Below, piece by piece: positions 10,241 to 18,440 of a stretch of DNA of 26,615 bases. The notes beneath the pieces were generated by a model that did no database searches, had not been told where the DNA came from, and saw only the letters and a program-made list of their open reading frames with translations. Both the position numbers and the translations under genes were made by a program. Numbering within the stretch: the stretch's first letter is position 1; every line of letters starts with the position of its first letter. Source of the DNA: Paulinella micropora (lineage: Eukaryota > Cercozoa > Imbricatea > Euglyphida > Paulinellidae); assembly GCA_019918135.1 (NCBI GenBank), contig WBZZ01003592.1, positions 1 through 26,615 on the forward strand. The letters run 5' to 3'.

Positions 10241-10462
10241 AGCTGTTCACTTATTCACTTAAAGTCTTCAAAGCGTATTACCTTTCCGTGTTCTGTGCCT
10301 CTTTTACTGCTCTTCCCCACAGGTGTTTCATGTGTGTGTGTCTCGCCTGTCTGCTCTGTCTGTGACTCTACACTGTCTCCTACTCTATCCAAAGGAGACG
10401 GACCTTGTGGTAGTAGCGATGGTGGCCAAGACTTGCCCTCACTTGTCCCTCCTACACGCTCA

Positions 10463-11614
10463 TCAGCCCGCCGGTCCTTGCCTCATTTCCTGGCAAAACA
10501 GCATCATTCCGTGAATCTGCACTAACTCCTTTCTTACCGGGTTTTTCGACACTTTCCTTGTCTTTTTCTCCGATATTTGCGGACTTAGCGAGTTTTTCTT
10601 CACGGGTTTTGCCGTATCTTTTTGCGAGATTTGCTGTGCACTCGCCCCCTTTCCCTCCCTCTCTCTCAGTATGCTTATCATCTCACTCTCTGACGGATAA
10701 TCACGGGAAGGGCGTGGGCGACGTGAAGGGTCTTGTGCTAGGTCAATGTCAGGGAATACTGGGTCTTGACGGGCATGATAACCACATAAGTCTGCATACA
10801 CTAGCCTCATTGCTGCCTCACCCGCCTTGCCCCAACTCCCCCCCTGTCCAAACTTAACTCCACACTGTTCTCCCTTCCAGTTCAGCCCAGTACAACGAGT
10901 GGTTAGTGGGCCTGTGGTGTGGCTTTTAGGAGTGAATGTAGTGGGACGTGGTGTTTCGTTCTTTGTCTGTCTAGAGTTCTGAAAGGGTGTGAGTGTCGGT
11001 TTCTCACTTTTCCGTTTCTCTTTCTCTTTCACTTGCAAGGGTTTTGGCTGCAATGGTGAGGGTTGCACACGTTGTGTGTCTCGTGAGGTTGTGAGGGCAG
11101 GAGTGGTTGTTGTAGAGGTGTCGGGGTGTTGAGCACTAGTGAGAGTGCGAGGTGGAGGGTTGAGTGTGTTTTGAGCCAGTGGAGCACTCGACAGCTCCCC
11201 CCCCCCCCCACGGGCTCTTGCGGGTTGATTTAAGGGTGTGTTGTCACTTTGCTCCTTTGGAGGCTCACTATCCTCCTCGCCTTCATGCTCTGCTTCACGA
11301 GCAATAATGCTTTCCCCACTTTCTATGTTTCCCTCTATTGCTTCTTCTGCACCCTCCATCATGACTAGCCCATACTCTTCTTCTTCTGAGCTGTCTTCCC
11401 CTTCAGACTTGTCTTCTTCTTCCTCTTCACCCTCCTCTCCTACTTCTCCCCTCATAAGAGTAACTCCTTTGGCTCCTTTCTTTTTAAACTTGCCACTCTT
11501 GTCTCTTTGCTTTCCTTTTGTGGAGTTAGAGTGAGCTGACTTTGGACTAGTTCGTTTGGGGCCTGACTTTTGTTTTGGGCAAAAACGCTTTGTGTGTCCA
11601 GTCTGGTAGCAGTT
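10463..11614 (-). pseudogene. gag: Gag middle region of copia element 1: acidic run, low-complexity linker, Cys/His motif
   Basis: The frame is open from the stop inside the zinc knuckle (11615-11617) to 10463. After a Lys-rich stretch comes a Glu/Asp-rich run (numbering from the ATG at 11455, residues 4-60). A Thr/Pro/Ser-rich linker follows (70-180). Then comes a compact motif, C188-x9-C198-x25-C224-x2-H227 (TRCTGLNWKGEQC ... LCGYH), probably a small zinc site. The same spacing occurs in Gag of element 2. The tail is basic. The frame stops at 10463 and a neighbouring frame continues towards 10240. The region is not a stand-alone gene. Confidence 0.65.
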
Positions 11615-11620
11615 CTAGCA
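11579..11620 (-). pseudogene. gag: CCHC zinc knuckle of copia element 1 Gag, interrupted by TAG
   Basis: The minus strand reads C-stop-N-C-YQTG-H-TKRF-C, which is a C-x2-C-x4-H-x4-C retroviral-type knuckle. A TAG replaces the residue after the first Cys (11615-11617). Knuckles bind element RNA during packaging. The knuckle is in frame with the acidic Gag region downstream. Confidence 0.8.
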
Positions 11621-11652
11621 TGTCGCTGTCAGCCACCACTCCTGCTCTGAAC

Positions 11653-11758
11653 TTACTGGTTCTTCTTTTCCTTTCTCAATGTGGGATCATTTTCACTTTT
11701 TCTTCTTACTGGTTCTTCTTGTCCTTTCTCAATGTGGCATCATTTTCACTTTTTCTTC
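11653..11758. repeat. 53-bp tandem duplication in copia element 1 Gag
   Basis: Two copies (11653-11705 and 11706-11758) begin TTACTGGTTCTTCTT and differ at only two bases. Fifty-three is not a multiple of three, so the duplication itself shifts the Gag frame just upstream (in element sense) of the zinc knuckle. Confidence 0.9.
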
Positions 11759-11949
11759 CTCCCTCGTTGGTTTTTCCTATGATTTTTTTTCTTTTTTTTA
11801 ACGCTTTATTTTGTTTTCCGTTACGGTCCGTTACCTGGTACTGTACCATTCTTGTTGCCCTTGCCATTCCCGTTCTTAGTCCATTGCTTGTTCTTCTCTC
11901 TCTTTTCTCCCTCCTCTCCTCCCTCTCCCTCTCCAAACAGTAGATTCGC

Positions 11950-12090
11950 TCCCTTACCCTCTCTCTTCCTCTTTATCCTTCCTACGTTCCTTTCTCAGTC
12001 TCTTCTGCTTCGCTTCCCACAACACGTAAATTTCTCTTGCCGACTCTACCGTATCATCATGTGTTGGCCTGCTCGCTGCTGCTAATCTAT
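11950..12090 (-). pseudogene. gag: Gag segment of copia element 1 after the core
   Basis: One nucleotide out of phase with the core ORF ending at 12082, the minus strand reads HYRLAAASRPTHDDTVESAR, then a basic helix (EIYVLWEAKQKRLRKERRKD) ending at a TAA near 11960. Basic helices before the knuckle are common in Gag. This piece is too short to appear as a gene, but it continues the Gag sense across the frameshift near 12090. Confidence 0.5.
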
Positions 12091-12838
12091 AATGATCGTT
12101 GAGGTAACATAGGCCTCATGCTCTGCTAGCTTCTCTAACAACCCATTTACTGCTTCCTCTGGCTCAAATGGCTTCCCTCTCAGAGCTTCTAGCCAGTTCT
12201 TCTGCAGTAGATGTTGTGTTAGATACTCATCCATATCCTCTGTCGGTCTCGGTCTCATCTCTTTAAATGCTTTCTCCTCTATGTATTTCGCCGCACCACT
12301 TAGATTACCGTATTTCGCTTTGACAATGCCGACTTTCTCAAACGGGCAATGAACGTTTTTACTGCGAAGAGATTGAACCACCTTGGATTCCGAGAATGCT
12401 GTTGTTACGAGAAGTTGGAACATCCTGCAGCGATGCAGGTACTGCTGTTCTTCTCTGTATCTTTTCTTCCTCATCAAATACACATCCTTGTTGGTTCTTG
12501 CCATCTGTCTTTTCTTCTTTCTGTTCGGCCTATCGTCCCAAGCTTTCTTCTCTTCCTTTGAGAGGTCTTTCCAGTTGGCAGGTTTCTCTTGCTGTGTCTT
12601 CGAGTCTGGTGGTGTTTGGCTACTTCTCTGTCTCTTTTGTCGTGTTTGTTGTGTTTCTGTTTCATCTTTTTCGTCGTCTGGTCCTTCCGGTGTGTCTACC
12701 TCGTGTGGTTCTCTCGGTTCTTCCATTTCTTCTGCTTTTCTCATCGTGTCTCTATCAAAACCATACTTTGTTCTTGCCGCTTTATGGTCTTTGAAAGCAT
12801 CATGAAACATATCCCGAGTGTTGTGCTAATCCCGTATT
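12082..12838 (-). pseudogene. gag: Gag core of copia element 1
   Basis: This 242-codon frame follows the N-terminal Gag segment after a frameshift near 12815-12838. It has a charged Glu/Pro/Gln-rich linker (residues 25-110) and then a helical block. That block contains GAAKYIEEKAFKEMRPRPTEDMDEYLTQHLLQKNW and EEAVNGLLEKLAEHEAYVTS, which resembles the helical capsid core of Ty1/copia Gag (UBN2-like: repeated LL and a terminal LP/LA..Y). Assignment rests on position and pattern, not on a diagnostic motif. The stop at 12082 comes from a one-base slip; the sense continues in the next frame. Confidence 0.6.
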
Positions 12839-12965
12839 CATACTCCTCTATCTGGTAATAGCAACTCTGTAAATCCTTTTTATTTCCGCTAAACACCGGA
12901 GTGTGAGACATCAATTGTCTCATGCTGATCGCATGGTGCCGAGATTCGTTTCCCCAGCGGCTCAT
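12815..12965 (-). pseudogene. gag: Gag N-terminus of copia element 1
   Basis: The ATG at 12963-12965 lies about 75 bases after the primer binding site, as expected for Gag. The frame reads MSRWGNESRHHAISM and then TPVFSGNKKDLQSCYYQIEEYEYGI. A phi-F-x-G motif followed by a helix with aromatics is the usual start of copia Gag (FSG/FDG...W). Sense is lost near 12820 by a frameshift into the core frame. Confidence 0.65.
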
Positions 12966-13040
12966 AACCGTTGATTAGGTAATACCCGCTCACTCACGGA
13001 CCTAATACCTTAGACGCCGGTTTGCTGAGAGACTCCGTTA

Positions 13041-13056
13041 GAAGCCACGATACCAA
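13041..13056 (-). other. Primer binding site of copia element 1
   Basis: The minus strand reads TTGGTATCGTGGCTTC. A TGGTATC-type stretch is the typical tRNA primer site just inside a copia 5' LTR (TGGTATCAGAGC pairs with initiator tRNA-Met in plants). Here the distal half differs, so the primer tRNA or lineage may differ. It sits 76 bases upstream of the Gag ATG. Confidence 0.6.
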
Positions 13057-13286
13057 TCGACACTTTTAATCCGCACGTATATAGCAGAACTGACAAACTC
13101 AAAGGTAATAATGAAACTGAAATAAAGTCCGCACGACTGTAGTTATTACACAATGGTTATTGTCCGATTCTGAATGCCAATATGGACCGTTACGTCCGTT
13201 ACAATTATTGACTAGAACTATACGGATTAATTACTTACCAGTCACAAAGTAATCACTAAAAGTAAAACGTGATTGTCCTACCAACG
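13057..13286 (-). other. Probable partial 5' LTR of copia element 1
   Basis: This AT-rich, gene-free stretch lies between the primer binding site and the direct repeat of element 2. By position it should be the 3' part of the 5' LTR of element 1, cut at 13287. I see no match to the stretch below 7512, so this cannot be confirmed from the window. Confidence 0.35.
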
Positions 13287-13590
13287 ACTCGGGACGTCCC
13301 TACCGGCCAACGCTTCCCACGCAGAAGAATTTAAGAATAATGAAACAATTCCCGCAAGTCGAACTGACGACGTCACACAAAAGATGTACCTCTAGAAAAT
13401 GACCCACGAAACGGCCTGATATGGGTAATAAGGGTAATGGTAAAAAGCTAGTGCCACCAGTACCAGAAAAGGTACTCTAAATGACTGTATTAATAACTAA
13501 TAATACTAATAACCGTAACGAATATTGCTAACGTACCAAATAGCAATACGGACGTAGTTGAGGAGGAAGGGTCTAATTAATTGTCCAATG
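13287..13590 (-). repeat. 3' LTR-like direct repeat of element 2 (copy A)
   Basis: Positions 13301-13590 match 22320-22609 over 290 aligned bases with seven substitutions by eye and no gap. The match extends to 13287/22301 with one 5-bp gap. On the minus strand it starts CATTGGACAATTAATTAG directly after the polypurine run AAGGGGAG. The shared sequence begins exactly there in both copies, which fixes the LTR start. Canonical TG...CA ends are not seen. Confidence 0.85.
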
Positions 13591-13598
13591 CTCCCCTT
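13591..13598 (-). other. Polypurine tract of element 2
   Basis: The minus strand reads AAGGGGAG, immediately followed by the start of the LTR-like repeat at 13590. Its location downstream of RNase H and next to the LTR fits a plus-strand primer site. Confidence 0.55.
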
Positions 13599-13974
13599 AA
13601 TTAGACTCCCTTACGAGTCAGTGTCCACACTGCAACGCGCAACTTAGACAACTAGATTACGCAAATAAGCAAAGCGCAAAGTGAGCTATCCTACTACGGC
13701 GTCTTCTGTGGAGTTCGGCAATATAGCTACACTATTAACAACTAAAGCGCAATAAGCACAAAAGTGCATAAAATACGACTATTATTGAAGAAAGCAGAGG
13801 TGCTAGCCTACGTCTCCACGACATGTGGAGTTTGGCAATCTAGTCACCTAATTACTAATCGCTATTCCCTTGCTATCGGGAAACCTAAGAAGAGTCCTAC
13901 CCAAGAGTCCACGTTATAGAAAGTCCTGCTGTCGGGAGGGTCGTCCCTCTGAGAGGGAACGGTTCCCTGAGTCT
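13599..13974 (-). other. 3' untranslated region of element 2 with a diverged 46-bp duplication
   Basis: No coding sense is visible between the stop of RNase H (13975) and the polypurine tract. Two imperfect direct copies lie at 13685-13730 and 13802-13847. Both read GCTA-CCTAC near the start and TGTGGAGTT-GGCAAT-TAG near the end. They may be an old tandem duplication or paired structural elements. A TGAGAGGGAACGG-type purine run and C/T run lie near 13940-13970. Confidence 0.5.
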
Positions 13975-14548
13975 TTAGTCCTTCGCCACATGACGGACGC
14001 GACGGTTGTACGGCTCCCCCCGCATGGCCTTGGTGTTGATGTCGGCCAGGTTGTCGTTGGAGCCCACCTTCTCGTTGACGACGAGGCCCGCCTCCACCTT
14101 CTGGTTCACAAAAGCACACCGCAGGTCCACATGTCCTAGTTTCCTAGCAAACACATTAGTTTCAGCAAGATCTAACGCGCCCTGGTTGTCGCCGTACAAG
14201 ATGGGGGGCTGCCCCCACCCGTACGGCCCCAGCGCGTCGGAGACCCGTCCGTCAGCGATGCCCTGTACAAAATTGATGATCTTATCCTGCCCGTGGTACG
14301 CTTCCACCATTGCGTACACCTCGGCCTCGCAGGATGAGGCTTCCGGCGCCGCCGGCACCAGACACTCGCCCGCCGCCGCCTCTGGGCACTCCCCACCTCC
14401 CGGCGCGGACGCCACCAGCTCATTGATCGTAGCCTTAGCCTTCTCCTCCACTCGCGCTTCCAATGCTGTCCCCTTTTGTGGGGCCACCGATACGTTTCGC
14501 TTCAGGCAAAAGGGAAGCACGGAGCCTCCCAGAAAGAAATGAAAGCCC
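13975..14548 (-). pseudogene. pol: C-terminal half of copia RNase H (element 2)
   Basis: In element sense it starts at GFHFFLGGSVLPF (14547 downward) and shows the later RNase H signatures. These are EAEVYAMVEAYHG with a catalytic Glu, the ILYGDNQGALDLAE Asp, the FARKLGHVDLRCAFVNQKV stretch (the usual R-x-KHI-x-HFVR) and NDNLADINTKAM with the last Asp. It stops with TAA at 13975. The first half of the domain is on the other strand at 18388-18440. A longer 414-codon frame runs through to 15219, but its first 223 codons are antisense of the inverted Gag-Pol segment and are not protein-like. Confidence 0.92.
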
Positions 14549-15151
14549 GCTAAGTCCGATGCCAATCCTTCCTCGGAATCCGACGGGGAGGGGGAGCGTG
14601 AAGGTGAAGAGTCCCCGGCTAGAGACAGGGACGGGGTTAGAGCTCCGGTAAGGGTGCCGTCCCCCATAGGTCCCGACCATGGTGTTGATGCAGACCCCGG
14701 TGGTGGGGATGCTACCGCCGGGACCGATAGCAACCCGGTGACTACGCCCTCCACCAGCCCAAGCAATAGGCGTAGGTCAGTGGGCGCTCGTGCGTTTGGC
14801 TTCCTTGAGACGGTCCGAGCCTCCGTGAGTGGGATGCCCTGGTTTGCGTCCCATGCTAAGACGGTACCCACTGCAGACCGAAAGGTGACTTCCCTGTTAC
14901 ATCCTACTACTAGTACCGGTCCGTCTACGGCCCCCTCAACCTTAGCTGAGCCTGATAGTCCTACTCGACTAGGTACCGGAGAGCGAGAGAGTCGACTCCG
15001 AGCCGTGGCAGAGCAGCAAGAGGAGATGCGCCGGTTGCATCGTCCGGCGTTGAGCGGTGAGGAAGAAAAAGATGAAGCTGACTTCCGGAACAGGTGGGAG
15101 AGTGGACTAGGCTGTTGTACGACTGGGCGCAGGGGAGTGAGTATCCCATGA
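14543..15151 (+). pseudogene. gag: Inverted Gag tail/linker before protease (element 2)
   Basis: The plus-strand frame is open from 14543. It is acidic at the start (SSESDGEGEREGEE), then Pro/Thr/Ser-rich, then charged and helical (ERESRLRAVAEQQEEMRRLHR, GEEEKDEADFRNRW). No known domain is visible. It is the linker between the Gag zinc region and protease, placed here by the inversion. Sense switches near 15095 to the protease frame (LLYDWAQGSEYPMNK), so one indel is present; the stop at 15149-15151 is past that point. Confidence 0.65.
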
Positions 15152-16005
15152 ACAAGCCTAGGTCGCCGAGACATTGGGCCGTAGAAGGAGCAGCAGCAAA
15201 CAGTGCCGCCGGGTTTCAACCCCGTACTAGACCGTTCCGGGTACGAGAAAGGATGGTGAACGGTGAGAGCTTACTAGAGAAGGAACACGCCCGTGTGTCC
15301 GAAGCCGAAGGAGAAGCTGACCCGGTTGATGACCTAGTGCGTTTCATGGCCGAGCGTGGATGGATGGCTAAGGGTATCCGGTTAGCAGAACAGGCTCTAC
15401 TAGGACGGAGTGTGGACAAAGATCCCATGTTCGATTCAGGGGCTACGTTGCACTTTGTGCCGGCCGGAGCCGAACAGCGTCTGTTCAACATCAAGCGAGG
15501 GATGAAACGGGTAGACACAGTCAACGGGCAGACCACCGTCACTAAGAAAGGCTCGTTAGACATGACGACCATGAACGAAAAGGGTGAAAAGAACAGGTTA
15601 CATCTAGGTAGTGTGTGGGTTAGCCCAAACGTAGATGAAACCTTAGTCTCCGGTCCTAAGTTAGCCAAGGAAGTTTACAGCGTGGTGCTCAACAAGAAGG
15701 GGGAGGGCTACATCACTAAGGCCCGGATACCGGATATTTCCCCAGAACTTAAGGCCGGTGTCCTGTACCTCGACGCCAAGGATAAGGTGTGGCGCTTTGT
15801 GACTTCCACCAACCAAGAGCTGGCTATCGATAAGGCTGAGGCTAGAGCTTTCTTCGGGAAGGAGATGGCTAAGGTCACGGAGTTGACTAGTGAACAACTT
15901 CATCAGAAGTTCGGAGGGCCCGGAAGCACCATGCAGCGCCTCATCAGTGAAGCGTACGGGATCAAGATAGTGGGTGACAAAACCCATGAGCAAGCGGTAA
16001 AATAG
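15094..16005 (+). pseudogene. pol: Copia protease and pre-integrase region (element 2)
   Basis: Residues count from the GTG at 15094. D114-S-G-A (MFDSGATLHFV) is the copia protease active site, followed by VDTVNGQTTV (flap) and LHLGSVWVSPNVDETLVSGPKLAK. This is the usual end of copia protease (a VLYVP.L..NLLSV..L-like pattern). The stretch to about 260 (AGVLYLDAKDKVWRFVTS) is pre-integrase. LHQKFGGPGSTMQRLISEA corresponds to the H-x-RLGH zinc-domain start, with the His pair largely decayed. The frame ends at a TAG (16003-16005) just before CKEC. The first 70 residues are charged linker. Confidence 0.88.
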
Positions 16006-16658
16006 TGTAAGGAGTGTCCAGCCGCAAAAGGGGGAAAAGTGAACCACCCGGCAAGCAACCAGTTGACACAGGTAGGGAAGTTCGAAGCTGTGTCGTTCGA
16101 TAAGTCCGGGTGCCTACGCAAACCCCTCCATGGTGGGTTTTGGTACGGCACGGTGGGAATCGATGCTAACACCGGGTATGCTTTTGGCCTCCTTCTAAAT
16201 GATGGCACAGTGGCACCACAAGTGCGTTTCATGCGGGAATGCATAAACTTCCTTGAGATGCAGAGCGGCAAGAAGTTGAAGTAAGTCCGAGTAGACGGTG
16301 AGCATACCTCAGCTGACTTCAAGGAGCTGGTCCGGGACACGGGAGTGAGGAAAAGGATCAACGCCTTCAATGAACACAACAAGAACGCTATGCCGAAGTG
16401 TCCTAACGTGACTTTTGGCGCAAAGCGCGCCATAACCTGGTTAAGGCTCAGCTACCCTATGAGCTCTTGGGATATGCGTGGCAGCACGCTATCCTCTTAC
16501 ACAACCTTTCCCCGAAACCATCCGGTGGTGAGGTCCGGATGTTTGAGCTTATGCCCCGTGAAAGAAAGGTGAATTGGATAGCTTACCTTCATCCCTTTGG
16601 GTGCCTATGCCACATGGTCATCGAGGGCAGGTTAGGACATGACGAGAGCCGGACGTAG
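16006..16658 (+). pseudogene. pol: Copia integrase (element 2)
   Basis: Directly after the TAG comes CKEC, the C-x2-C of the zinc domain, in the same frame. Then come a first Asp in VSFDKSG (about 16097), a central Asp in VRVDGEHTSADF after a TAA at 16282-16284, and NEHNKNAMPKC. The glutamate of the DDE triad is not clear. Near 16460 the frame slips. The conserved tail then reads LLGYAWQHAILLHNLSPKPSGGE and WIAYLHPFGCLCH, ending at a TAG (16656-16658). The domain order fits copia integrase, but with two stops, a frameshift and an unclear Glu it cannot be active. Confidence 0.8.
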
Positions 16659-16989
16659 ATGGCTGCCTGGTTAGGGCTGAGTTTGGAGTACTCCGCACAC
16701 TTGATCCTGCGCGAAGGAAGGGTGTTCCCATGGCGAAACGTCAAGAACTTGGACGACAACCAGCCGGCCTGGCTTTTGTTGCAACCCCTATGGGAGAAGA
16801 AGGGCCTGAGCTTGGAGCAGTTCAAGGGAGACCCGTTAGTGGAAGACGCCGACCTTGAGCAGCTGTTTGTTCCAAAACCCGGGTGGGGTTGACCGATCCC
16901 GGTGAAGGTAAGAAGGCCCCGGATCAGGGGGAGCTTGACAGCTCCGATTCCGACGGCGAAGTGGGGAAGCGACCTCTGAACAGGAAGCA
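16659..16989 (+). pseudogene. Integrase tail and acidic linker before RT (element 2)
   Basis: Sense continues in the frame of the preceding tail (AWLGLSLEYSAHLIL, FPWRNVKNLDD) to a TGA near 16890. It then continues in a third frame as DPGEGKKAPDQGELDSSDSD, an acidic linker like those between integrase and RT in copia elements. Two frame changes occur within 330 bases. Confidence 0.55.
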
Positions 16990-17469
16990 GTGAAAGCCGA
17001 GAAAGAGTGCCCCGATCCCGACCCGGAAACAATAGGGGAGTTGAAGGGAAGGTGGGTTGAGACCCCAGCCACTCAGTGGGGCTGGGCTTGGGCCAAGAAG
17101 GCCTATGGGGTGGGTTTCCGGGACAAGGTCCGACGAGGCCAGGTGCAAGGCGTGAGCGAACCCATATGGGGTAAGAAGCAGAAGAAGAACGGACCGGCCC
17201 ACTGGGTAAAGTTTGAGGATGACGACTCCCCAGACCGTATGTTGGACTCGGAGACCGTCAAGTACCTTGCCGAGGGTCCGGGGACCGCCCATGCCGCCAC
17301 GTTCACTAGACCGGTGAGTGAGAAGCAAGCCGACGAGCTAGGGTACTGGGACGAGTCCCGAGCCGAGGAGATGGCTACGCTCTGGGAGAAAGGTTGCTTC
17401 CGGAGAGTCAGAGCCGACTTAGTAGACAAGAAAGACATTTGTGAAGGCCGGTTCGTTGATGCTACCTAA
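16990..17469 (+). pseudogene. pol: Linker and reverse transcriptase N-terminus (element 2)
   Basis: The sequence begins with a charged, Trp-bearing linker (TQWGWAWAKKAYGVGF). From about residue 115 it enters the RT start (LGYWDESRAEEMATLWEKGCFRRV), corresponding to the W..A...E...L..N.TW.+V pattern that opens copia RT. A TAA (17467-17469) cuts the frame, and FKSRWTAKGFSMIQG (the usual KARLVAKGFxQ) follows in the same frame. Confidence 0.7.
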
Positions 17470-17760
17470 GAGGCAGGGGGAGAGATCCTGAAGTTCAAAA
17501 GCCGATGGACGGCCAAGGGGTTTTCCATGATACAGGGATGGCATTTTGGGAAACGGGACTTCCCAACCCCGTGTGCCCTTACCATCTTGATGCTTTTCGC
17601 CCTAACAGTGTTCTTTGGCTTAGTCTTGTCAAAGTGGGACGTTGGCACCGCGTACACAGAGGCGTCCGCAGCTGAGCAGGGATATCGCCCCAGTTACATC
17701 GTACTCCCGTTTGGTTTAGAAGAGCCGGGGTATGTGTGGGAAATGCTTAAAGCCCTCTAG
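17470..17760 (+). pseudogene. pol: Copia reverse transcriptase, fingers/palm (element 2)
   Basis: It is in frame with the previous segment after the TAA. FKSRWTAKGFSMIQGWHFG matches the K-R-VAKGF-Q--G copia RT motif. KWDVGTAYTEA (usually QMDVKTAFLNG) carries the first catalytic Asp. IVLPFGLEEPGYVWEMLKAL matches MxQPxGF...V-L-KSLYGL. A TAG at 17758-17760 interrupts at that last motif. The palm continues in another frame from 17787. Confidence 0.88.
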
Positions 17761-17786
17761 GCAGACCGGATACAGGCCGCAAATGG

Positions 17787-17976
17787 TGGCGGTACAAGCT
17801 AGTCCCGTTCTTAGAAGGTTTGGGCTTTAAGGCTCATGTCGCTTTTCCTTGCTTCTTTTGGCGTTGGCTACCCGGTAAGGACAAACCGGACTTTGTGTTC
17901 GTGCACGTCGACGACATGATGGGAGCGTTCAGTGGTAAGGATGTAGAAGCGGAGTTCTTAGCTGCCGGTCTTTAAG
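17787..17976 (+). pseudogene. pol: Copia RT palm with VDD catalytic motif (element 2)
   Basis: In the +2 frame relative to the previous segment, the sequence reads WRYKLVPFLEGLGF, then FVFVHVDDMMGAFSG. VDD at 17907-17915 is the catalytic pair (usually YVDDI). It ends at a TAA near 17973, and sense returns to the earlier frame from about 17980. The piece is short but unambiguous. Confidence 0.88.
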
Positions 17977-18440
17977 CAAGAGGCGCCGACCGGGGTGGTA
18001 GGCTTGAACATCGAGGATAAGGAAGACTGTCGGTTAGGCCGTACGATCAAGATCTCTCAGGAGGACTTCATCAGGGAGGCCGTTGAGAAGCTACAGTGCA
18101 CCAGTCTAGCTACTGCCGATTCGCCCTGGTTGATGCCGGGAGTGCGAGTGGGTAAGCAATCCGTGTTAGAGCAGTTTTCACCGCAGCACATCGTGGGTGT
18201 CCTCTTGTGGACCCGCATCACTCGGCACGAGGTTTTGGGCCCAATAGGGGAGGTAGAAACCCATGCCTCGAAGCCTGAGTTGTTCAATTACCAACAAGCC
18301 GAACAGATCGTGAGGTACCTCAGTGGCACCCGATCTAAAGGCATTCGCTTTACCAAGGCGGATGGCACCCGCTTGATGTCGTGGGCAGACTCAAGTTGGA
18401 AGGGTACGCCTGATGACCGCCGCGCTCGCTGCATCTCCGG
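17977..18440 (+). pseudogene. pol: RT connection and first half of RNase H (element 2)
   Basis: The sequence runs GLNIEDKEDCRLGRTIKISQEDFIREAV (the usual L-I--SQ--YI--L), then QHIVGVLLWTRITRHEVLG and NYQQAEQIVRYLSGTRSKGIRF, the connection that precedes copia RNase H. LMSWADSSWKGTPDDRRARCIS holds the first RNase H Asp (18388-18390) and the DDRRS-SG motif. At 18440 the sense stops abruptly. The following plus-strand codons are antisense of Gag, and the missing half lies at 14548-13975 on the minus strand. Confidence 0.92.

Larger units (their letters stand above)
7512..13286 (-). mobile_element. Ty1/copia-like element 1, internally deleted and degenerate
   Basis: Minus-strand pieces run from high to low coordinates: primer binding site (about 13050), Gag N-terminus (12965), Gag core, zinc knuckle (11.6 kb), long acidic Gag region, protease (9.35 kb), pre-integrase and integrase (8.9-7.8 kb), then a copia-type polypurine tract at 7513-7526. 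Protease and integrase with no RT upstream of integrase is the Ty1/copia order. RT and RNase H should follow integrase, but fewer than 350 bases remain before the polypurine tract, so they were deleted. Many stops and frameshifts are present. The 5' end abuts the direct repeat of element 2 at 13287. Confidence 0.85.
14549..18440 (+). other. Inverted segment of element 2 (about 3,892 bp)
   Basis: Between these positions the polyprotein runs on the plus strand; on both sides it runs on the minus strand. At the low end, plus-strand AKSDANPSSESD begins at codon 14549-14551. It continues in frame the minus-strand Gag codons ending GLADVEDEP at 18441-18443. At the high end, PDDRRARCIS-GG runs to 18440 and continues in frame the minus-strand GFHFF codons from 14548. 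Both joints restore frame with no base gained or lost. I see no long inverted repeats at the ends, only one to three G/C bases in common. Confidence 0.88.

Noticed and set aside
13975..15219. A 414-codon minus-strand ORF as one gene
   Set aside because: Only 13975-14548 is protein-like (RNase H). The upstream 223 codons are antisense to the inverted Gag-Pol segment.
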